Positions 1 to 8,699 of a DNA stretch of 64,000 nt are shown here, piece by piece. Made by a program: the position numbers and the translations under genes. The notes beneath the pieces are model-generated. The model did not search any database and was not told where the DNA came from. It saw only the letters and a list, made by a program, of their open reading frames with translations. Source of the DNA: Nocardia brasiliensis ATCC 700358 (GTDB lineage: Bacteria; Actinomycetota; Actinomycetes; Mycobacteriales; Mycobacteriaceae); assembly GCF_000250675.2 (NCBI RefSeq), contig NC_018681.1, forward strand, positions 5,890,001-5,954,000, in the 5' to 3' direction. Positions within the stretch are counted from its first letter, which is position 1, and each line of letters begins with the position of its first letter.

Positions 1-198
1 GTGCGTCAGCAGCAGTTCGGTAGTCGGCGTGACGGTGCCGGGCGCATAGCCGTGCATCGCGGCCACCTCGTCCGACCAATCCCACCGCTGATCGGCGAAC
101 CAGAAACGAAAACTACCGACACTCTGTGGTGTCCCTAATCCGATCACCCGGTCCAGCGCGAGAGCGTTCTCGGGCTGGACCGGCCCCATTTCAGTCAC
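1..198 (-). CDS. PAS/ANTAR-type regulator, N-terminal part (cut by window edge)
   Basis: Reading leftward from a GTG at 198, an open frame of 66 codons runs off the window. It contains a PAS-like start (SFRFWFADQRWDWSDEV, then MHGYAPGT and TTELLL) of the kind found in actinobacterial PAS-ANTAR proteins, whose missing C-terminus would bind RNA and cause antitermination. The ANTAR domain itself is outside the window, so that part is inference. An ATG three codons in (189) is an alternative start; no strong ribosome site is visible. It lies 89 bp downstream of the STAS gene on the same strand, so the two may be co-transcribed. Confidence 0.65.
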   Translation of the reverse strand, partial: MTEMGPVQPENALALDRVIGLGTPQSVGSFRFWFADQRWDWSDEVAAMHGYAPGTVTPTTELLLTH

Positions 199-287
199 AG
201 CGCAAGTATCCGTCGAACGGGCACGCCACGCGAACAGATCTGGCTGCGCCACGCCGAAGTCGACCCGGCGTGTCGGATTACTCGGCC

Positions 288-701
288 TCACCCGTCCAAC
301 GCTGCGCGCATCGAGGGATAAGGGCTGAACAGCGGCCTGACGCCGGAGACCTCGAGCGAACGCTCGACCTCCGGGCCGCCGCCGACGAGGCGCAGATCCA
401 CACCGTCGCACGCGGCCCGCTGCCGGGTGGCGCCGAGCGTCACGGCGGCCCGGATGCTGAGGAATCGCGCGGCGCGCAGATCTATCACCACCGCCGGGCA
501 CTTCGCGCGCACCGCGCGCTCGACCGTGGTGAAGAACTGCGGACAGGCGGTGGCATCCAATTCGCCTTCGACTCGGACCACCATGCAGTCGTGCCGGCGG
601 TCCACGCGCTGTGCCCAGGCCCGGCTGTTGCGTGACGCGGGCCCGGAACCGTTCCGATGCACACCTTCGGCGTACTCGTGTAAAGCGGAACTCGCGGACA
701 T
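288..701 (-). CDS. STAS-domain protein (anti-sigma-factor-antagonist-like)
   Basis: 137-residue protein consisting mainly of one STAS domain: the MVVRVEGELDATACPQF strand-helix start, VVIDLRAARFLS in the middle, and LVGGGPEVERSLEVSGV near the end. STAS proteins of this size usually bind anti-sigma kinases in partner-switching control of stress sigma factors. The usual phospho-acceptor region (D-S-S-G-like) reads FLSIRAAVTL, so the classical phosphoserine site is altered. The start at 701 was chosen because GGGAGG sits 7 nt upstream. The frame stays open further upstream, but without STAS-like sequence. It sits next to a PAS/ANTAR gene, which suggests a signalling role. Confidence 0.8.
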   Translation of the reverse strand: MSASSALHEYAEGVHRNGSGPASRNSRAWAQRVDRRHDCMVVRVEGELDATACPQFFTTVERAVRAKCPAVVIDLRAARFLSIRAAVTLGATRQRAACDGVDLRLVGGGPEVERSLEVSGVRPLFSPYPSMRAALDG

Positions 702-978
702 AACAGAGCCTCCCGTACGGGGGGTTTCCAGTTCGACGCCACTGCCTGGAGCGATGCGAATCTCAGGTGAGCACGTGTCGCGCAATGGGGCGATCGGTTG
801 TCGCCACGCTTCCATCGGCCGGTGTGTGGCGGGGGATAGGCGCCTGCGTCGAACCGGGGTCGGCTGTCGTCTCAACCTCACTACAGTGTGGCACGCTCGG
901 CTGCCGCTGTCACAAATTCCTCCGACGCCGCTGATCAGGCCGAGGGTTACCGAACCGGCCAACGGGTACGCCTCTACC

Positions 979-1131
979 ATGAAGGCCACGAATACGCCCG
1001 GCTCGGCCACCCGCCCGCCGTTGATTCGCCACCAATCCCCGGTAACCGCAACCATCGCGATCATCGCGACGGCGGTACTGGTGGCGGTGCTGTCCGTGGT
1101 CGCGCTCGGCATCGTCGTCTCGACGATGTGA
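979..1131 (+). CDS. small single-pass membrane protein (hypothetical)
   Basis: 50-residue frame starting MKATNTPG and ending in a strongly hydrophobic stretch (IAIIATAVLVAVLSVVALGI) directly before the stop, i.e. one predicted C-terminal membrane helix with a short cytoplasmic N-terminus. The ribosome site is weak. It lies alone between the divergent STAS and GT4 genes. No family was recognised. The composition change (hydrophilic then purely hydrophobic) is the only support. The surrounding 702-978 and 1132-1282 hold nothing else I could identify. Confidence 0.4.
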   Translation: MKATNTPGSATRPPLIRHQSPVTATIAIIATAVLVAVLSVVALGIVVSTM

Positions 1132-1282
1132 GACCCGAGCCGTAACAGCAAGCAGGCCCGGTGGTTTCGTTCCCGCGTACTCGGGCATTCCAGGCGCATA
1201 TCCGAAATGCATTGGGTCACGCGATCTCTGGTCGCGGGGCGGTGCCGCATGCCGCGCAGCAGTGGAGAGAACGGAGCACATC

Positions 1283-2506
1283 GTGAAGATTGCCATGGTT
1301 TCCGAGCACACCTCCCCGCTCGGCGAGCCCGGCGGCGCCCATTCGAGCGGTCAGAGCGTCCACGTCGGCGAGCTGGCGGCGGCCTACGTCCAGCGCGGAC
1401 ACGAGGTCTCGGTCTATATCCGGCGGACCGACCCGACCAGCCCGACCGAAGTGGTCACGGCCGCCGGTTACCGGTTGGTCCGCGTGCCCGCCGGGCCGCC
1501 GCGAGCGCTGCCGTTGAACGAAAGTCTGCCGCACCTAGGCGATTTCGGCAGTTTCCTGCAGCGGCACTGGGGCCGGGACAAGCCCGATATCGTGCACGCG
1601 CACTTCTGGATGTCCGGGCTCGCCGCGGAGCTGGCCGCGCGGGCGCACGGCATTCCCGTCGTGGTGACCTTCCACGCCCTCGGCACCGTACGCCGCCGCA
1701 ATCAGGGTTTGGCCGACACCAGCCCGCGTTCGCGCATCCGTTTCGAGCGGCTGATCGCCGGGCGGGCCGCGCACATCGTCGCGACCTCCGCGGACGAGGT
1801 GGTCGAGCTGACCAGGATGGGCGTGCCTCGATTCCGGATCTCGATCGTTCCGTCCGGGGTGAATCTCGCGGCGTTCACGCCGGAGGGCGCTCGCGCCGAA
1901 CGCGGGCAACGCTACCGCCTGCATCGCCTGCTCTCGGTTGGAAAGCTGGTACCGCGCAAAGGTTTCGAGGTCGCGATCAAGGCACTCGAGGACCTGCCCG
2001 ACACCGAACTGGTGATCGCGGGCGGACCGGTCGGTGACGATGTCGAGGACGACGGCGAAGGCAGGCGGCTACGCCGGCTCGCAATGGAATACGGTGTGCA
2101 GGACCGTCTTCGGATGATCGGGCCGGTGCCGCGGACGGAACTGCCGCGCTGGTACCGTTCCGCCGACGTGGTGCTGTGCACGCCCTCGTACGAGCCGTTC
2201 GGTCGCACCGCGCTCGAGGCCATGGCGTGCCGTAAACCGGTGGTGGCCACCGCGGTCGGCGGGCTGCTCGACACCGTGGTGGACGGGGTGACCGGCCGGC
2301 TGATCGCGCCGCCGGACCCGCTCGCGGTGGCCCGTGCCGTGCGTCCGCTGCTCGACGACAAGACCCTGCGCGAAACTTGGGGCGCCGCCGGATATCAACG
2401 CGCCGCGGGACGCTACGCATGGGATCAGGTGGCGCTGGAGACACTGACCGCCTACCACCGCGCCGCGCCCGCACACGCCGCGGAAGTCGTCTCCTCGGCG
2501 CGCTGA
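1283..2506 (+). CDS. glycosyltransferase family 4 (GT-B fold)
   Basis: About 407 residues with the GT4 architecture. The N-terminal Rossmann half begins VKIAMVSEHTSPLG and has a glycine-rich acceptor loop (GGAHSSGQSVHV). The C-terminal nucleotide-sugar half has PSGVNLAAF and the E-x7-E donor motif region SYEPFGRTALEAMACRKPVV. It should transfer a sugar from an NDP-sugar to a lipid or glycan acceptor at the cytoplasmic face; substrate unknown. The GTG at 1283 is preferred over the GTG at 1262 because GGAG lies 6 nt upstream and the protein then starts right at the first beta strand. A GT9 enzyme nearby suggests a shared surface-glycan role. Confidence 0.88.
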   Translation: MKIAMVSEHTSPLGEPGGAHSSGQSVHVGELAAAYVQRGHEVSVYIRRTDPTSPTEVVTAAGYRLVRVPAGPPRALPLNESLPHLGDFGSFLQRHWGRDKPDIVHAHFWMSGLAAELAARAHGIPVVVTFHALGTVRRRNQGLADTSPRSRIRFERLIAGRAAHIVATSADEVVELTRMGVPRFRISIVPSGVNLAAFTPEGARAERGQRYRLHRLLSVGKLVPRKGFEVAIKALEDLPDTELVIAGGPVGDDVEDDGEGRRLRRLAMEYGVQDRLRMIGPVPRTELPRWYRSADVVLCTPSYEPFGRTALEAMACRKPVVATAVGGLLDTVVDGVTGRLIAPPDPLAVARAVRPLLDDKTLRETWGAAGYQRAAGRYAWDQVALETLTAYHRAAPAHAAEVVSSAR

Positions 2507-2510
2507 GCGG

Positions 2511-2568
2511 GGTCCGATCACTGAGCCAGAGGTCCGATCACTGCGCGAGGGTCTGATCACTGAGTGCG
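2511..2568. repeat. three tandem ~19-20-bp repeats with TGATCA core
   Basis: Three head-to-tail copies of GGTCCGATCACTG followed by a variable 6-7 nt (2511-2530, 2531-2549, 2550-2568), the third with GGTCTGATCACTG. A decayed fourth start (GGCCCGATC) follows. Each unit contains a GATCA or TGATCA core. The array fills most of the 77-bp gap between convergent genes (GT4 and DUF6328). Confidence 0.85.
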
Positions 2569-2583
2569 GCCCGATCGGCGACC

Positions 2584-3165
2584 TCAGCGTGCGGCACCAT
2601 CGCTCGCGCGGTCCGTCGAGCCGGGTTCGTCACGCGGCGAGCGCCACCACCACGGCACGATCAACCACGCCGCCAAGAACAGCACCGCGACGACGACCCC
2701 TGCCACCACACCGCCCGTGGCCCCGGTGACCAATTCGAAGACCAGGATCATCGCGCCGGTCAGCGAGACACCGAGCAGCCCGATCCCGATCATCGCGCAG
2801 CGGTGCGCCGCTGACACGACGTTGCCCAGCCGGTGGCGCCGGAACAGGATGCGATGCCACGAGATGGGTGCGACGAGAAAGACGGTGGCCCCGATGGCCG
2901 CGGCCAGCGTGATCAAGTACAGCACCCGCAGCGATGGTGACAACGTCGGAAACGAGGCCTGGAACGGCACGATCAACAGCGCCGAGATCAGGAACTGCAC
3001 ACCGGTCTGCACCACCCGCAGTTCCTGGATGAGGGTGCCCCAATTGCGGTCCAGCCGTTCGGTTTCGGTCTCCCCACGCGCATCCCAATTCCAGTCGCGA
3101 TCGTTTCGGCACCGATCGATTTCGCGGTTGTGCTCGACCGCTGGTTCATTTTGTTGCTCGACCAT
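2584..3165 (-). CDS. DUF6328 family membrane protein
   Basis: 193 residues. A hydrophilic N-terminus leads into ETERLDRNWGTLIQELRVVQ, the recognisable start of the DUF6328 family, followed by four predicted membrane helices (roughly residues 57-75, 84-104, 118-140, 146-170) and a short charged tail. The function of the family is unknown; members are small integral membrane proteins of actinobacteria. Convergent with the GT4 gene and divergent from the GT9 gene, so it is not in an operon here. Confidence 0.8.
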   Translation of the reverse strand: MVEQQNEPAVEHNREIDRCRNDRDWNWDARGETETERLDRNWGTLIQELRVVQTGVQFLISALLIVPFQASFPTLSPSLRVLYLITLAAAIGATVFLVAPISWHRILFRRHRLGNVVSAAHRCAMIGIGLLGVSLTGAMILVFELVTGATGGVVAGVVVAVLFLAAWLIVPWWWRSPRDEPGSTDRASDGAAR

Positions 3166-3384
3166 GCCGCTAGTCCCTCGCCGGCTCGACGCTGTTCCAC
3201 CGCCGCGCCGCGCTGCCGCGGCAACTCCGGCACCTCACTGCTTACCCGGCTCCACCGAAACGAATCACCCCAGTCGGACACTCGACCAGCACAAATATCG
3301 AACCGCCGCAGATCGGGCGTTTCGGATGGTCGGACACGGGCACACGGGCGGTATGAAAACCGCGCACCGGAAGATGCCGACCCG

Positions 3385-4359
3385 ATGACCGGCCATGTGC
3401 TGGTGGCCCGGTTGGACAGCGCGGGGGACGTCCTGCTCGCCGGTCCCGCCGTCCGAGCCGTCGCACGTAAAGCCGACACCCTCACCTTCCTCGCTGGGCC
3501 GCGCGGCAGTTCGGCCGCCGCCCTACTCCCCGGCGTGGATCGGGTGGTCGAATTCGAAGCCGCGTGGGTCGGGGCCGATCCCCCACCACTCACCAACGCC
3601 GGCGTACGCGCGCTCGTCGAATGCGTGCGCCTGCTGGAACCCGACGAGGCCATCATCGCGACCTCGATGCGGCAATCCCCGTTGCCCCTCGCCTTGATCC
3701 TTCGAATGGCCGGGGTGCCGCGGATCAGTGCGATCAGTCCGGACCAGGCGGGCACCCTGCTCGATGTCCGCCATCGTGTGGACGACGCACTGCCGGAACA
3801 GATCCGGGCGCTCTCGCTGGCGGCCGCGGCGGGCTATCCACCCGGCGACCATCGGCTGCGGGTGCGCCCGGATCTGCCCGAAGTCGACGAATTGACCGGC
3901 GGCCCAGGCTATATCGTGCTGCATCCGGGTGCGCCGGAGCCGGCTCGCCGCATGTCGGCCACGCGTAGCCGAGAGGTCGCCGCGGCGCTCGTCGACGCCG
4001 GGCACCGCGTGGTGGTGACCGGCAGCCCGGCCGAGCAGACGCTCACCGGAACGGTCGCTTACGGCCTGGCCCGCGATCTGGGCGGCGCCACCGACCTGGC
4101 CGGTCTCGCCGCCGTGCTCCGCGACGCCGACGCCGTGGTGGCCCCGAACACCGGTGCGGCGCCATTGGCCGCGGCCGTGGACACCCCGGTCGTCTCGTTG
4201 TTCGCGCCGGTCGTGCCGGATCGGCGCTGGGCGCCCTACGGCGTGCCGACCGTCGTGCTCGGTAACCGCAGCCGACCCTGCGGCACCCACTGCCTGGACG
4301 CGATCCCCGACACCGCGATCGTCACCGCGACCGAGTTGCTGCTCCGTAGCGCCGGTTGA
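3385..4359 (+). CDS. glycosyltransferase family 9 (heptosyltransferase-like)
   Basis: 324 residues starting MTGHVLVARLDSAGDVLLAGP, the typical N-terminal beta strand and glycine loop of GT9 enzymes, with the second-domain signatures YIVLHPGAPEPAR and AVVAPNTGAAPLAAAVDTPVVSL. Enzymes of this family use ADP-heptose or a related donor; actinobacterial members are thought to build cell-surface or secondary glycans. The ATG at 3385 is the only start directly preceding the conserved strand (GGAAG 11 nt upstream). The 219-bp gap to the divergent DUF6328 gene holds no other gene. Confidence 0.88.
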   Translation: MTGHVLVARLDSAGDVLLAGPAVRAVARKADTLTFLAGPRGSSAAALLPGVDRVVEFEAAWVGADPPPLTNAGVRALVECVRLLEPDEAIIATSMRQSPLPLALILRMAGVPRISAISPDQAGTLLDVRHRVDDALPEQIRALSLAAAAGYPPGDHRLRVRPDLPEVDELTGGPGYIVLHPGAPEPARRMSATRSREVAAALVDAGHRVVVTGSPAEQTLTGTVAYGLARDLGGATDLAGLAAVLRDADAVVAPNTGAAPLAAAVDTPVVSLFAPVVPDRRWAPYGVPTVVLGNRSRPCGTHCLDAIPDTAIVTATELLLRSAG

Positions 4360-4377
4360 GGGCCGAACACCGGGGTA
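4354..4377 (+). promoter_or_regulatory. possible SigF/SigB-like promoter for the UsfY-like gene
   Basis: GGTTG at 4354-4358 and GGGTA at 4373-4377, 14 nt apart, resemble the mycobacterial SigF consensus (GGTTT, 15-17 nt, GGGTA) but the spacer is short by one. The -35 half overlaps the stop of the GT9 gene. The start codon of the UsfY-like gene is 49 bp downstream. Confidence 0.35.
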
Positions 4378-4425
4378 CCCGCCCGAATATCCCCCTTGGG
4401 TGATGTGGACTAGAAAGGACCCTCC

Positions 4426-4767
4426 ATGCTTCCCGGACCGAACGAATCGACCACGGGACACAGCGGTGCCGAGCACCACGGACGTCCCGAAGAGAACTTC
4501 CCGGACTACACCCGGACTTCACGCACCCACGTCGGTGAGTCCATCGCCGACACCCGCAACTGGCCGGGCATCGTGCTGGTGGCGCTCGGGCTGGTGGGTC
4601 TCGGGCTGACCCTGACCGCAGCGGGCTACGGCTTCGAAGGCTGGGCGATCATCGGCGCCATCGTGACGGTGCTGTGCTTCGCCATCGGTGTTCTCGTGGT
4701 GGTTGCCGAGCACCGCAGGCTCAAAGCGAAGGAAGGCAAGCAGCTCAGCGACCCCGCCGGGCACTGA
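4426..4767 (+). CDS. UsfY-like two-helix membrane protein
   Basis: 113 residues: a polar N-terminus, then HVGESIADTRNWPGIVLVAL leading into two membrane helices (about residues 45-65 and 71-93), then EHRRLKAKEG. The H-x2-GES-x2-D-x2-xWPG start and the EHRR end match my memory of mycobacterial UsfY, a small protein encoded near sigF and linked to stress. The assignment rests on that motif pattern and size. AAAGGA lies 7 nt before the ATG. A SigF-like promoter candidate lies just upstream. Followed by a lipoprotein gene 71 bp away. Confidence 0.6.
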   Translation: MLPGPNESTTGHSGAEHHGRPEENFPDYTRTSRTHVGESIADTRNWPGIVLVALGLVGLGLTLTAAGYGFEGWAIIGAIVTVLCFAIGVLVVVAEHRRLKAKEGKQLSDPAGH

Positions 4768-4838
4768 TTGCCGGTCGCGCACCCGGGTATTGCGCAAGGG
4801 ACACCGCCACGGGCGGTTCCTGTACTGAGGAGAACGAC

Positions 4839-5297
4839 ATGACTCATCATCGCCGTCGGTCCGGGTTGCGCGTCCTGCTGATCGCCGCGGCGCTAGCGGT
4901 CACCCCGCTGGCCGCCGCGTGCTCGGACACCGACAACAAGGAGGCGACCCCCGCGACGCCCACCGACTCCTCGATCACGCTGTCCATGCCCTCCGCCACC
5001 GCGCAGGTGCCCGACCCCGACGAGGTCGGTCCCGCGGCGGGAAAGCAGTTGTGCGACATGATGAGTCCCGACATCGACAAGTGGCGTGCCGAGGGTGCCG
5101 CCGTCGCGCGGGTGACCTTCAACGGCACCGTGCACAACTGGGCGGCGCGCAACGGCGGCATCAACGACACCGTGCTGAAGGACCGCAGTGTCATCGACAA
5201 GATCACCTCGGAGCAGTGCCCCGACGTCCGCAAACAGGCCCTCGAAGTACTCGACGCCACCGACCTCGCCGCCGCGCTGGTCGGATTCGGCGGTTGA
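4839..5297 (+). CDS. small secreted lipoprotein (hypothetical)
   Basis: 152 residues. An arginine-rich N-region (MTHHRRRSGLR) and hydrophobic core end in a lipobox (LAAAC), so the protein should be lipidated and exported. The mature part is acidic and polar with a Thr/Pro/Ser linker (EATPATPTDSS), then a helical domain with two more cysteines (QLCDMM, SEQCPDV) that could form a disulfide. It resembles small mycobacterial lipoproteins of unknown role. GAGGAG sits 6 nt upstream of the ATG. The hemerythrin fragment starts 19 bp downstream. Confidence 0.8.
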   Translation: MTHHRRRSGLRVLLIAAALAVTPLAAACSDTDNKEATPATPTDSSITLSMPSATAQVPDPDEVGPAAGKQLCDMMSPDIDKWRAEGAAVARVTFNGTVHNWAARNGGINDTVLKDRSVIDKITSEQCPDVRKQALEVLDATDLAAALVGFGG

Positions 5298-5316
5298 GCG
5301 TGGACAGGCCGGACCG

Positions 5317-5511
5317 ATGACCGACCGACATCACCGCAACGTCGTAGAACTCCTGGTCCTGCAACACAATCGAATGCGCGAACTACTGGAGGAAATGCTC
5401 GCCTCGGTAGGTCAGGAACGGCGAGCATCGTTCGAAGAGTTCGTGCGCTGGCTCGCAGTACACGAGGCCACCGAGGCCGAACTGATGCAGGGCACCGCGC
5501 CTGGACGCTAG
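5317..5511 (+). pseudogene. truncated hemerythrin HHE-domain protein
   Basis: 64 codons starting MTDRHHRNVVELLVLQHNRM and continuing through FVRWLAVHEATEAEL, which correspond to the first two helices of an HHE cation-binding hemerythrin domain (first and second metal-ligand histidines). The frame then stops after GTAPGR, so the remaining helices and metal ligands of the usual 150-190-residue protein are missing. I could not restore them in another frame in 5512-5794. Either a decayed gene or a 3' deletion. Same strand as the preceding lipoprotein. Confidence 0.6.
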
Positions 5512-5620
5512 GAGACAAAGCAGTCCGGTTGAGCCACACGCTGGCGCGCGCCAGGGCGACGACGCCGCCAAGCGCTGAGCCACACCACCAAGCGCTGGGC
5601 GACGAGGCAGCCCAGCGATG

Positions 5621-5638
5621 GCCCGCACTGCTGCGGGC
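5621..5638. terminator. 7-bp hairpin in convergent gap
   Basis: GCCCGCA-CTGC-TGCGGGC forms a perfect 7-bp stem with a 4-nt loop. It lies in the 283-bp gap 5512-5794 between the hemerythrin fragment (+) and the P1 peptidase remnant (-). No T-run follows. The rest of that gap shows only a duplicated CCAAGCGCTG (5571 and 5588 region) and no gene. Confidence 0.45.
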
Positions 5639-5794
5639 AGTGGCTGCAGGGCAGCCGGGCGCTCGTCGCTGCACCGGTGGGCGGGAGTTCGCCGTGCGAA
5701 GTGACCGCGGTGTCGACGGCATCGAGCAGCAAGTGTCCGGTGCGCGGCGCTGGTCGTTTGTGCGTGAGCGATCACTGCGGCCCAGCACTGACCG

Positions 5795-6885
5795 CTATAC
5801 CTCCGGTTCCCCGCCGCGGCCCAGCAGTCGCAGCACGGTATTCTCCGGCATGGCCGGTACGCGATGTCCGTTGCGGCCCACCATAGTTCGGCCTGCGAAG
5901 AGTGCGTTGAGCACTGCCTCCTCGACCACTCCCACTGCGGCTTCGAAGAACGGGTTCAGCTGGCCCCAGGGAATGAATCTCAGGTTTTCATAAGCGGTTT
6001 CGCCGTCCAGGAAGGCGCTGGTCAACGCGCCCTCGTTGGCGGTGGAGAACGCCAGGAAGATGTCGCCGGAGAAGTGTGAGCCCGTGGTGCCCGTGCGAGC
6101 CAACCCCAGCGGCACCCTGCGGGCCATTGCGGTCAGCTGACCTGGCAGCAGGGGCGCATCGGTCGCGAGCACCACGATGACCGAGCCGGAACCCGCAGGC
6201 GCGGTCCAGGTTCCGAGCGGATTATCGGCCAGTAGTTGCGTACCGACCGGGACGCCCCGGATCACGAGTTCCCGGCGCGCCCCGAAGTTCGCCTGCACGA
6301 AAGCACCCACCGTGTACGTGTCCGCGCCGTAACCCACACGGCGTGAAGCGGTGCCGTTACCACCCTTGAAGCCGTAGCAGACCATGCCGGTGCCGCCGCC
6401 GACACTGCCCTCGGCGACCGGCCCGCCCGCCGCGGCCTCGATGGCCGCATGGCGTCGGCGGTGGTGAGGTGCGCGCGGTTGATGTCGTTCAGGTAGCCGT
6501 CCCAGGTCTCGGCGACCACCGGCAGCGCCCAATCGTCGGGCAGGTCCGGGAACGCGCCGACCAGCCAGTCGATGATGCCGCGATGACAGGTGCCCACGGC
6601 ATGGGTGTTGGTGACGAGCACGGGCAGCGACAGCGCCCCGGTCTCGGTCAGGAAGGTGGTGCCGGTCATTTCGCCGTTGCCGTTCAACGAGTACCAACCC
6701 GCGGCGCACGGCAGGAACACCCCGTCGCGGCCGCGCGGCAGGATCGCGGTGACGCCGGTACGCACATCGTCGCCGCGGATCAGCGTGGTGTAGCCGACCT
6801 CGACGCTGGGCACGTCGGTGATCGCGTTGAACTGCCCCGGGACGCCGGTGAATTCGAGGCCGTGTGCTCGCGCGCGCAGAGTCAT
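5795..6885 (-). pseudogene. P1 family peptidase (DmpA-like, S58), one-base frameshift
   Basis: The N-terminal half (start ATG 6885; MTLRARAHGLEFTGVPGQF ... DINRAHLTTADAM) and the C-terminal half (AIEAAAGGPVAEGSVGGGTG ... PENTVLRLLG) are in different frames. The break lies at about 6446-6450, where restoring one G after the ATG of TADAM would rejoin them as one protein of about 363 residues. The family self-cleaves at a Gly-Ser bond; the matching segment PAGSGSVIVVLATDAPLLP is intact. Family members are N-terminal-nucleophile aminopeptidases. Either a recent inactivating deletion or a sequencing error; the rest of the sequence is not degraded. Confidence 0.8.
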
Positions 6886-7014
6886 GGGACGAGCCTAGGG
6901 AACAAACTCGACTGCCGCGCGGCAATTTCGGCGAACATCCTTCGGCCCGCGGACCCGCGCCCCGGACATCGATCGGCCGCGTTTGCGCAGCTCCGGACCG
7001 GCTATGCCGGGGAC

Positions 7015-8499
7015 ATGAGGTCACTATGGTTGAACGACGCCGAGGTTCCGGCGCGGCTGCGGCTGACGCCGGGCTCGCGCTTCGACACCGTCGTGATCGG
7101 CGCGGGACTCACCGGTTTGGCGACCGCGTTGCTGCTCGCCGAGAACGGCGTCCAGGTGGCCGTGGTCGAGGCGAAACGGATCGGCGGCGGGACGACCGGC
7201 GCCACGACCGGGAAGATCAGTCTGCTGCAGGGCATCCGAGCCCAGCGGATCCGGCGGCTGCACACCGCAGGCACCCTGCGTGACTACGTCGCGGCGAATC
7301 GCGAAGGCCAGCAATGGTTGTTGCGGTTCTGCGCCGAACACGCCGTGCCGGTGCAGCAGGCCGACGCCCTCACCTACGCGCAGCGTGAGTCCGAAATCGA
7401 CTTTGTTCGTACGGAATACGAGGTGACGCGGCAGGCCGGGCTACCGACCGAGCTGATCCCGGAACTCGACCTGCCGTTCCCCACGTTCGGCGCGGTGCGC
7501 CTGGCCGATCAGGCGCAGGTGGATCCGATGGCGGTGCTCGCCGCGCTCGCCGTCGACGTGGAAGCGCACGCGGCGCCGATCTACGAATCGACCCTGGTGC
7601 ACAATGTGCGGCGGGGCCCAGATGGGGATCTCACGGTCGAGACCGAGCACGGTGATCTCGGCGCGGGCACCGTCGTCTTGGCCACGGGCACACCGATACT
7701 CGATCGCGGCGGCTTCTTCGCGCGGCTCACCGCGCAGCGTTCGTACCTGGTGGCCTATCGGATCGCCGCCGAGCTGCCACGCGAAATGTACCTCAGCGCA
7801 GGGCAACCCACTCGTTCGCTGCGCTACGCCCCGACCCCCGACGGGGACCTGCTGTTGGTCGGCGGCAACGGGCATCCCGTCGGGCGCACCCGCTCGGAGC
7901 GCCGGCAGCTCGACGACTTGACCACGTGGACGCGAAAATGGTTCCCCACCGCGGAACTCGTGCAGGAATGGTCGGCTCAGGACTACGCGCCGGTCGGCGA
8001 GTTGCCCTATGTCGGACCGCTGCTGCCCGGGCAGGACAGCATCTTGGTCGGTACCGGATACGCGAAATGGGGGCTCACCAACGGTATCGCCGCCGCTGTG
8101 GCGCTGGCCGGGCGGATCACCGGAAAGTCACCGAGCTGGGCGGGCGCGCTGGCCAGCTGGCGCCCCGGCGAACTGAAGTCGCTGCCGTCGGCGGCTTCCG
8201 CGAACGGCGCTGTGGCGCAACGGCTCACCGCCGGATGGTTACGGGCCGCAGCGCGCGGGGCGCACACCGTGCCCGCCGAAGGCTGTGGTGCGGTGCGGCG
8301 GCACGGCCTGCGCCCGACCGCGACCAGCACAGTCGACGGCGTCACGACGACCGTGTCCGCCGTCTGTCCACATCTCTATGGAATCGTCCGCTGGAACGAT
8401 GCCGAACGGTCCTGGGATTGCCCGCTGCACGGCTCCCGCTTCGCCGCCGACGGCACCCTGTTGGAGGGCCCTGCCACCGAATCGCTCGGCCCCCTGTAG
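7015..8499 (+). CDS. FAD-dependent oxidoreductase with C-terminal Rieske domain
   Basis: 494 residues. A DadA-like FAD domain starts at VVIGAGLTGLATALLLAENG (dinucleotide-binding GxGxxG, then E of VVEAKR) and includes an ATG-type strand (VVLATGTP). From about residue 400 a Rieske [2Fe-2S] domain follows with the ligand pairs CPH (CPHLYGIV) and CPLH (CPLHGSRF). Such fusions are flavin/iron-sulfur redox enzymes of unknown substrate, cytoplasmic. The ATG at 7015 is chosen because the FAD motif follows after about 22 residues. It starts 129 bp from the divergent P1 peptidase remnant. Confidence 0.85.
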   Translation: MRSLWLNDAEVPARLRLTPGSRFDTVVIGAGLTGLATALLLAENGVQVAVVEAKRIGGGTTGATTGKISLLQGIRAQRIRRLHTAGTLRDYVAANREGQQWLLRFCAEHAVPVQQADALTYAQRESEIDFVRTEYEVTRQAGLPTELIPELDLPFPTFGAVRLADQAQVDPMAVLAALAVDVEAHAAPIYESTLVHNVRRGPDGDLTVETEHGDLGAGTVVLATGTPILDRGGFFARLTAQRSYLVAYRIAAELPREMYLSAGQPTRSLRYAPTPDGDLLLVGGNGHPVGRTRSERRQLDDLTTWTRKWFPTAELVQEWSAQDYAPVGELPYVGPLLPGQDSILVGTGYAKWGLTNGIAAAVALAGRITGKSPSWAGALASWRPGELKSLPSAASANGAVAQRLTAGWLRAAARGAHTVPAEGCGAVRRHGLRPTATSTVDGVTTTVSAVCPHLYGIVRWNDAERSWDCPLHGSRFAADGTLLEGPATESLGPL

Positions 8500-8664
8500 C
8501 AGCGCTTGCCAGTCGCTGGTCCGCAGCGCATAGCAAGATCCTGCTGAGAACCCATGGTGCGGAGATCTGTTCAGCGTGCCTTGGCTAGCGTTGTTGTCGT
8601 GGTCCTCGACCGGCGTCGGTTACCGAACAGCCTGGCGGCGCACCACCATTGAGCGGCGGGGAGT

Positions 8665-8699
8665 CCGCGCGGAGTCATCGGCACAGTGGCTCCGCGCGG
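8665..8699. terminator. 10-bp hairpin at convergent junction
   Basis: CCGCGCGGAG and CTCCGCGCGG pair over 10 bp around a 15-nt loop that contains the stop codon of the leftward P-loop kinase gene. The 175-bp gap 8500-8674 after the FAD/Rieske gene otherwise shows nothing. The stem overlaps coding sequence, so it may be incidental. Confidence 0.3.

Noticed and set aside
427..1131. 234-codon plus-strand ORF
   Set aside because: Its first part is antisense to the STAS gene, which has a good ribosome site and domain. Only its last 50 codons (979-1131) were kept as a possible small membrane protein.
3130..3384. Longer N-terminus for the GT9 enzyme
   Set aside because: The added 85 residues are Arg/Ser/Pro-rich without family similarity; the ATG at 3385 immediately precedes the conserved first strand.
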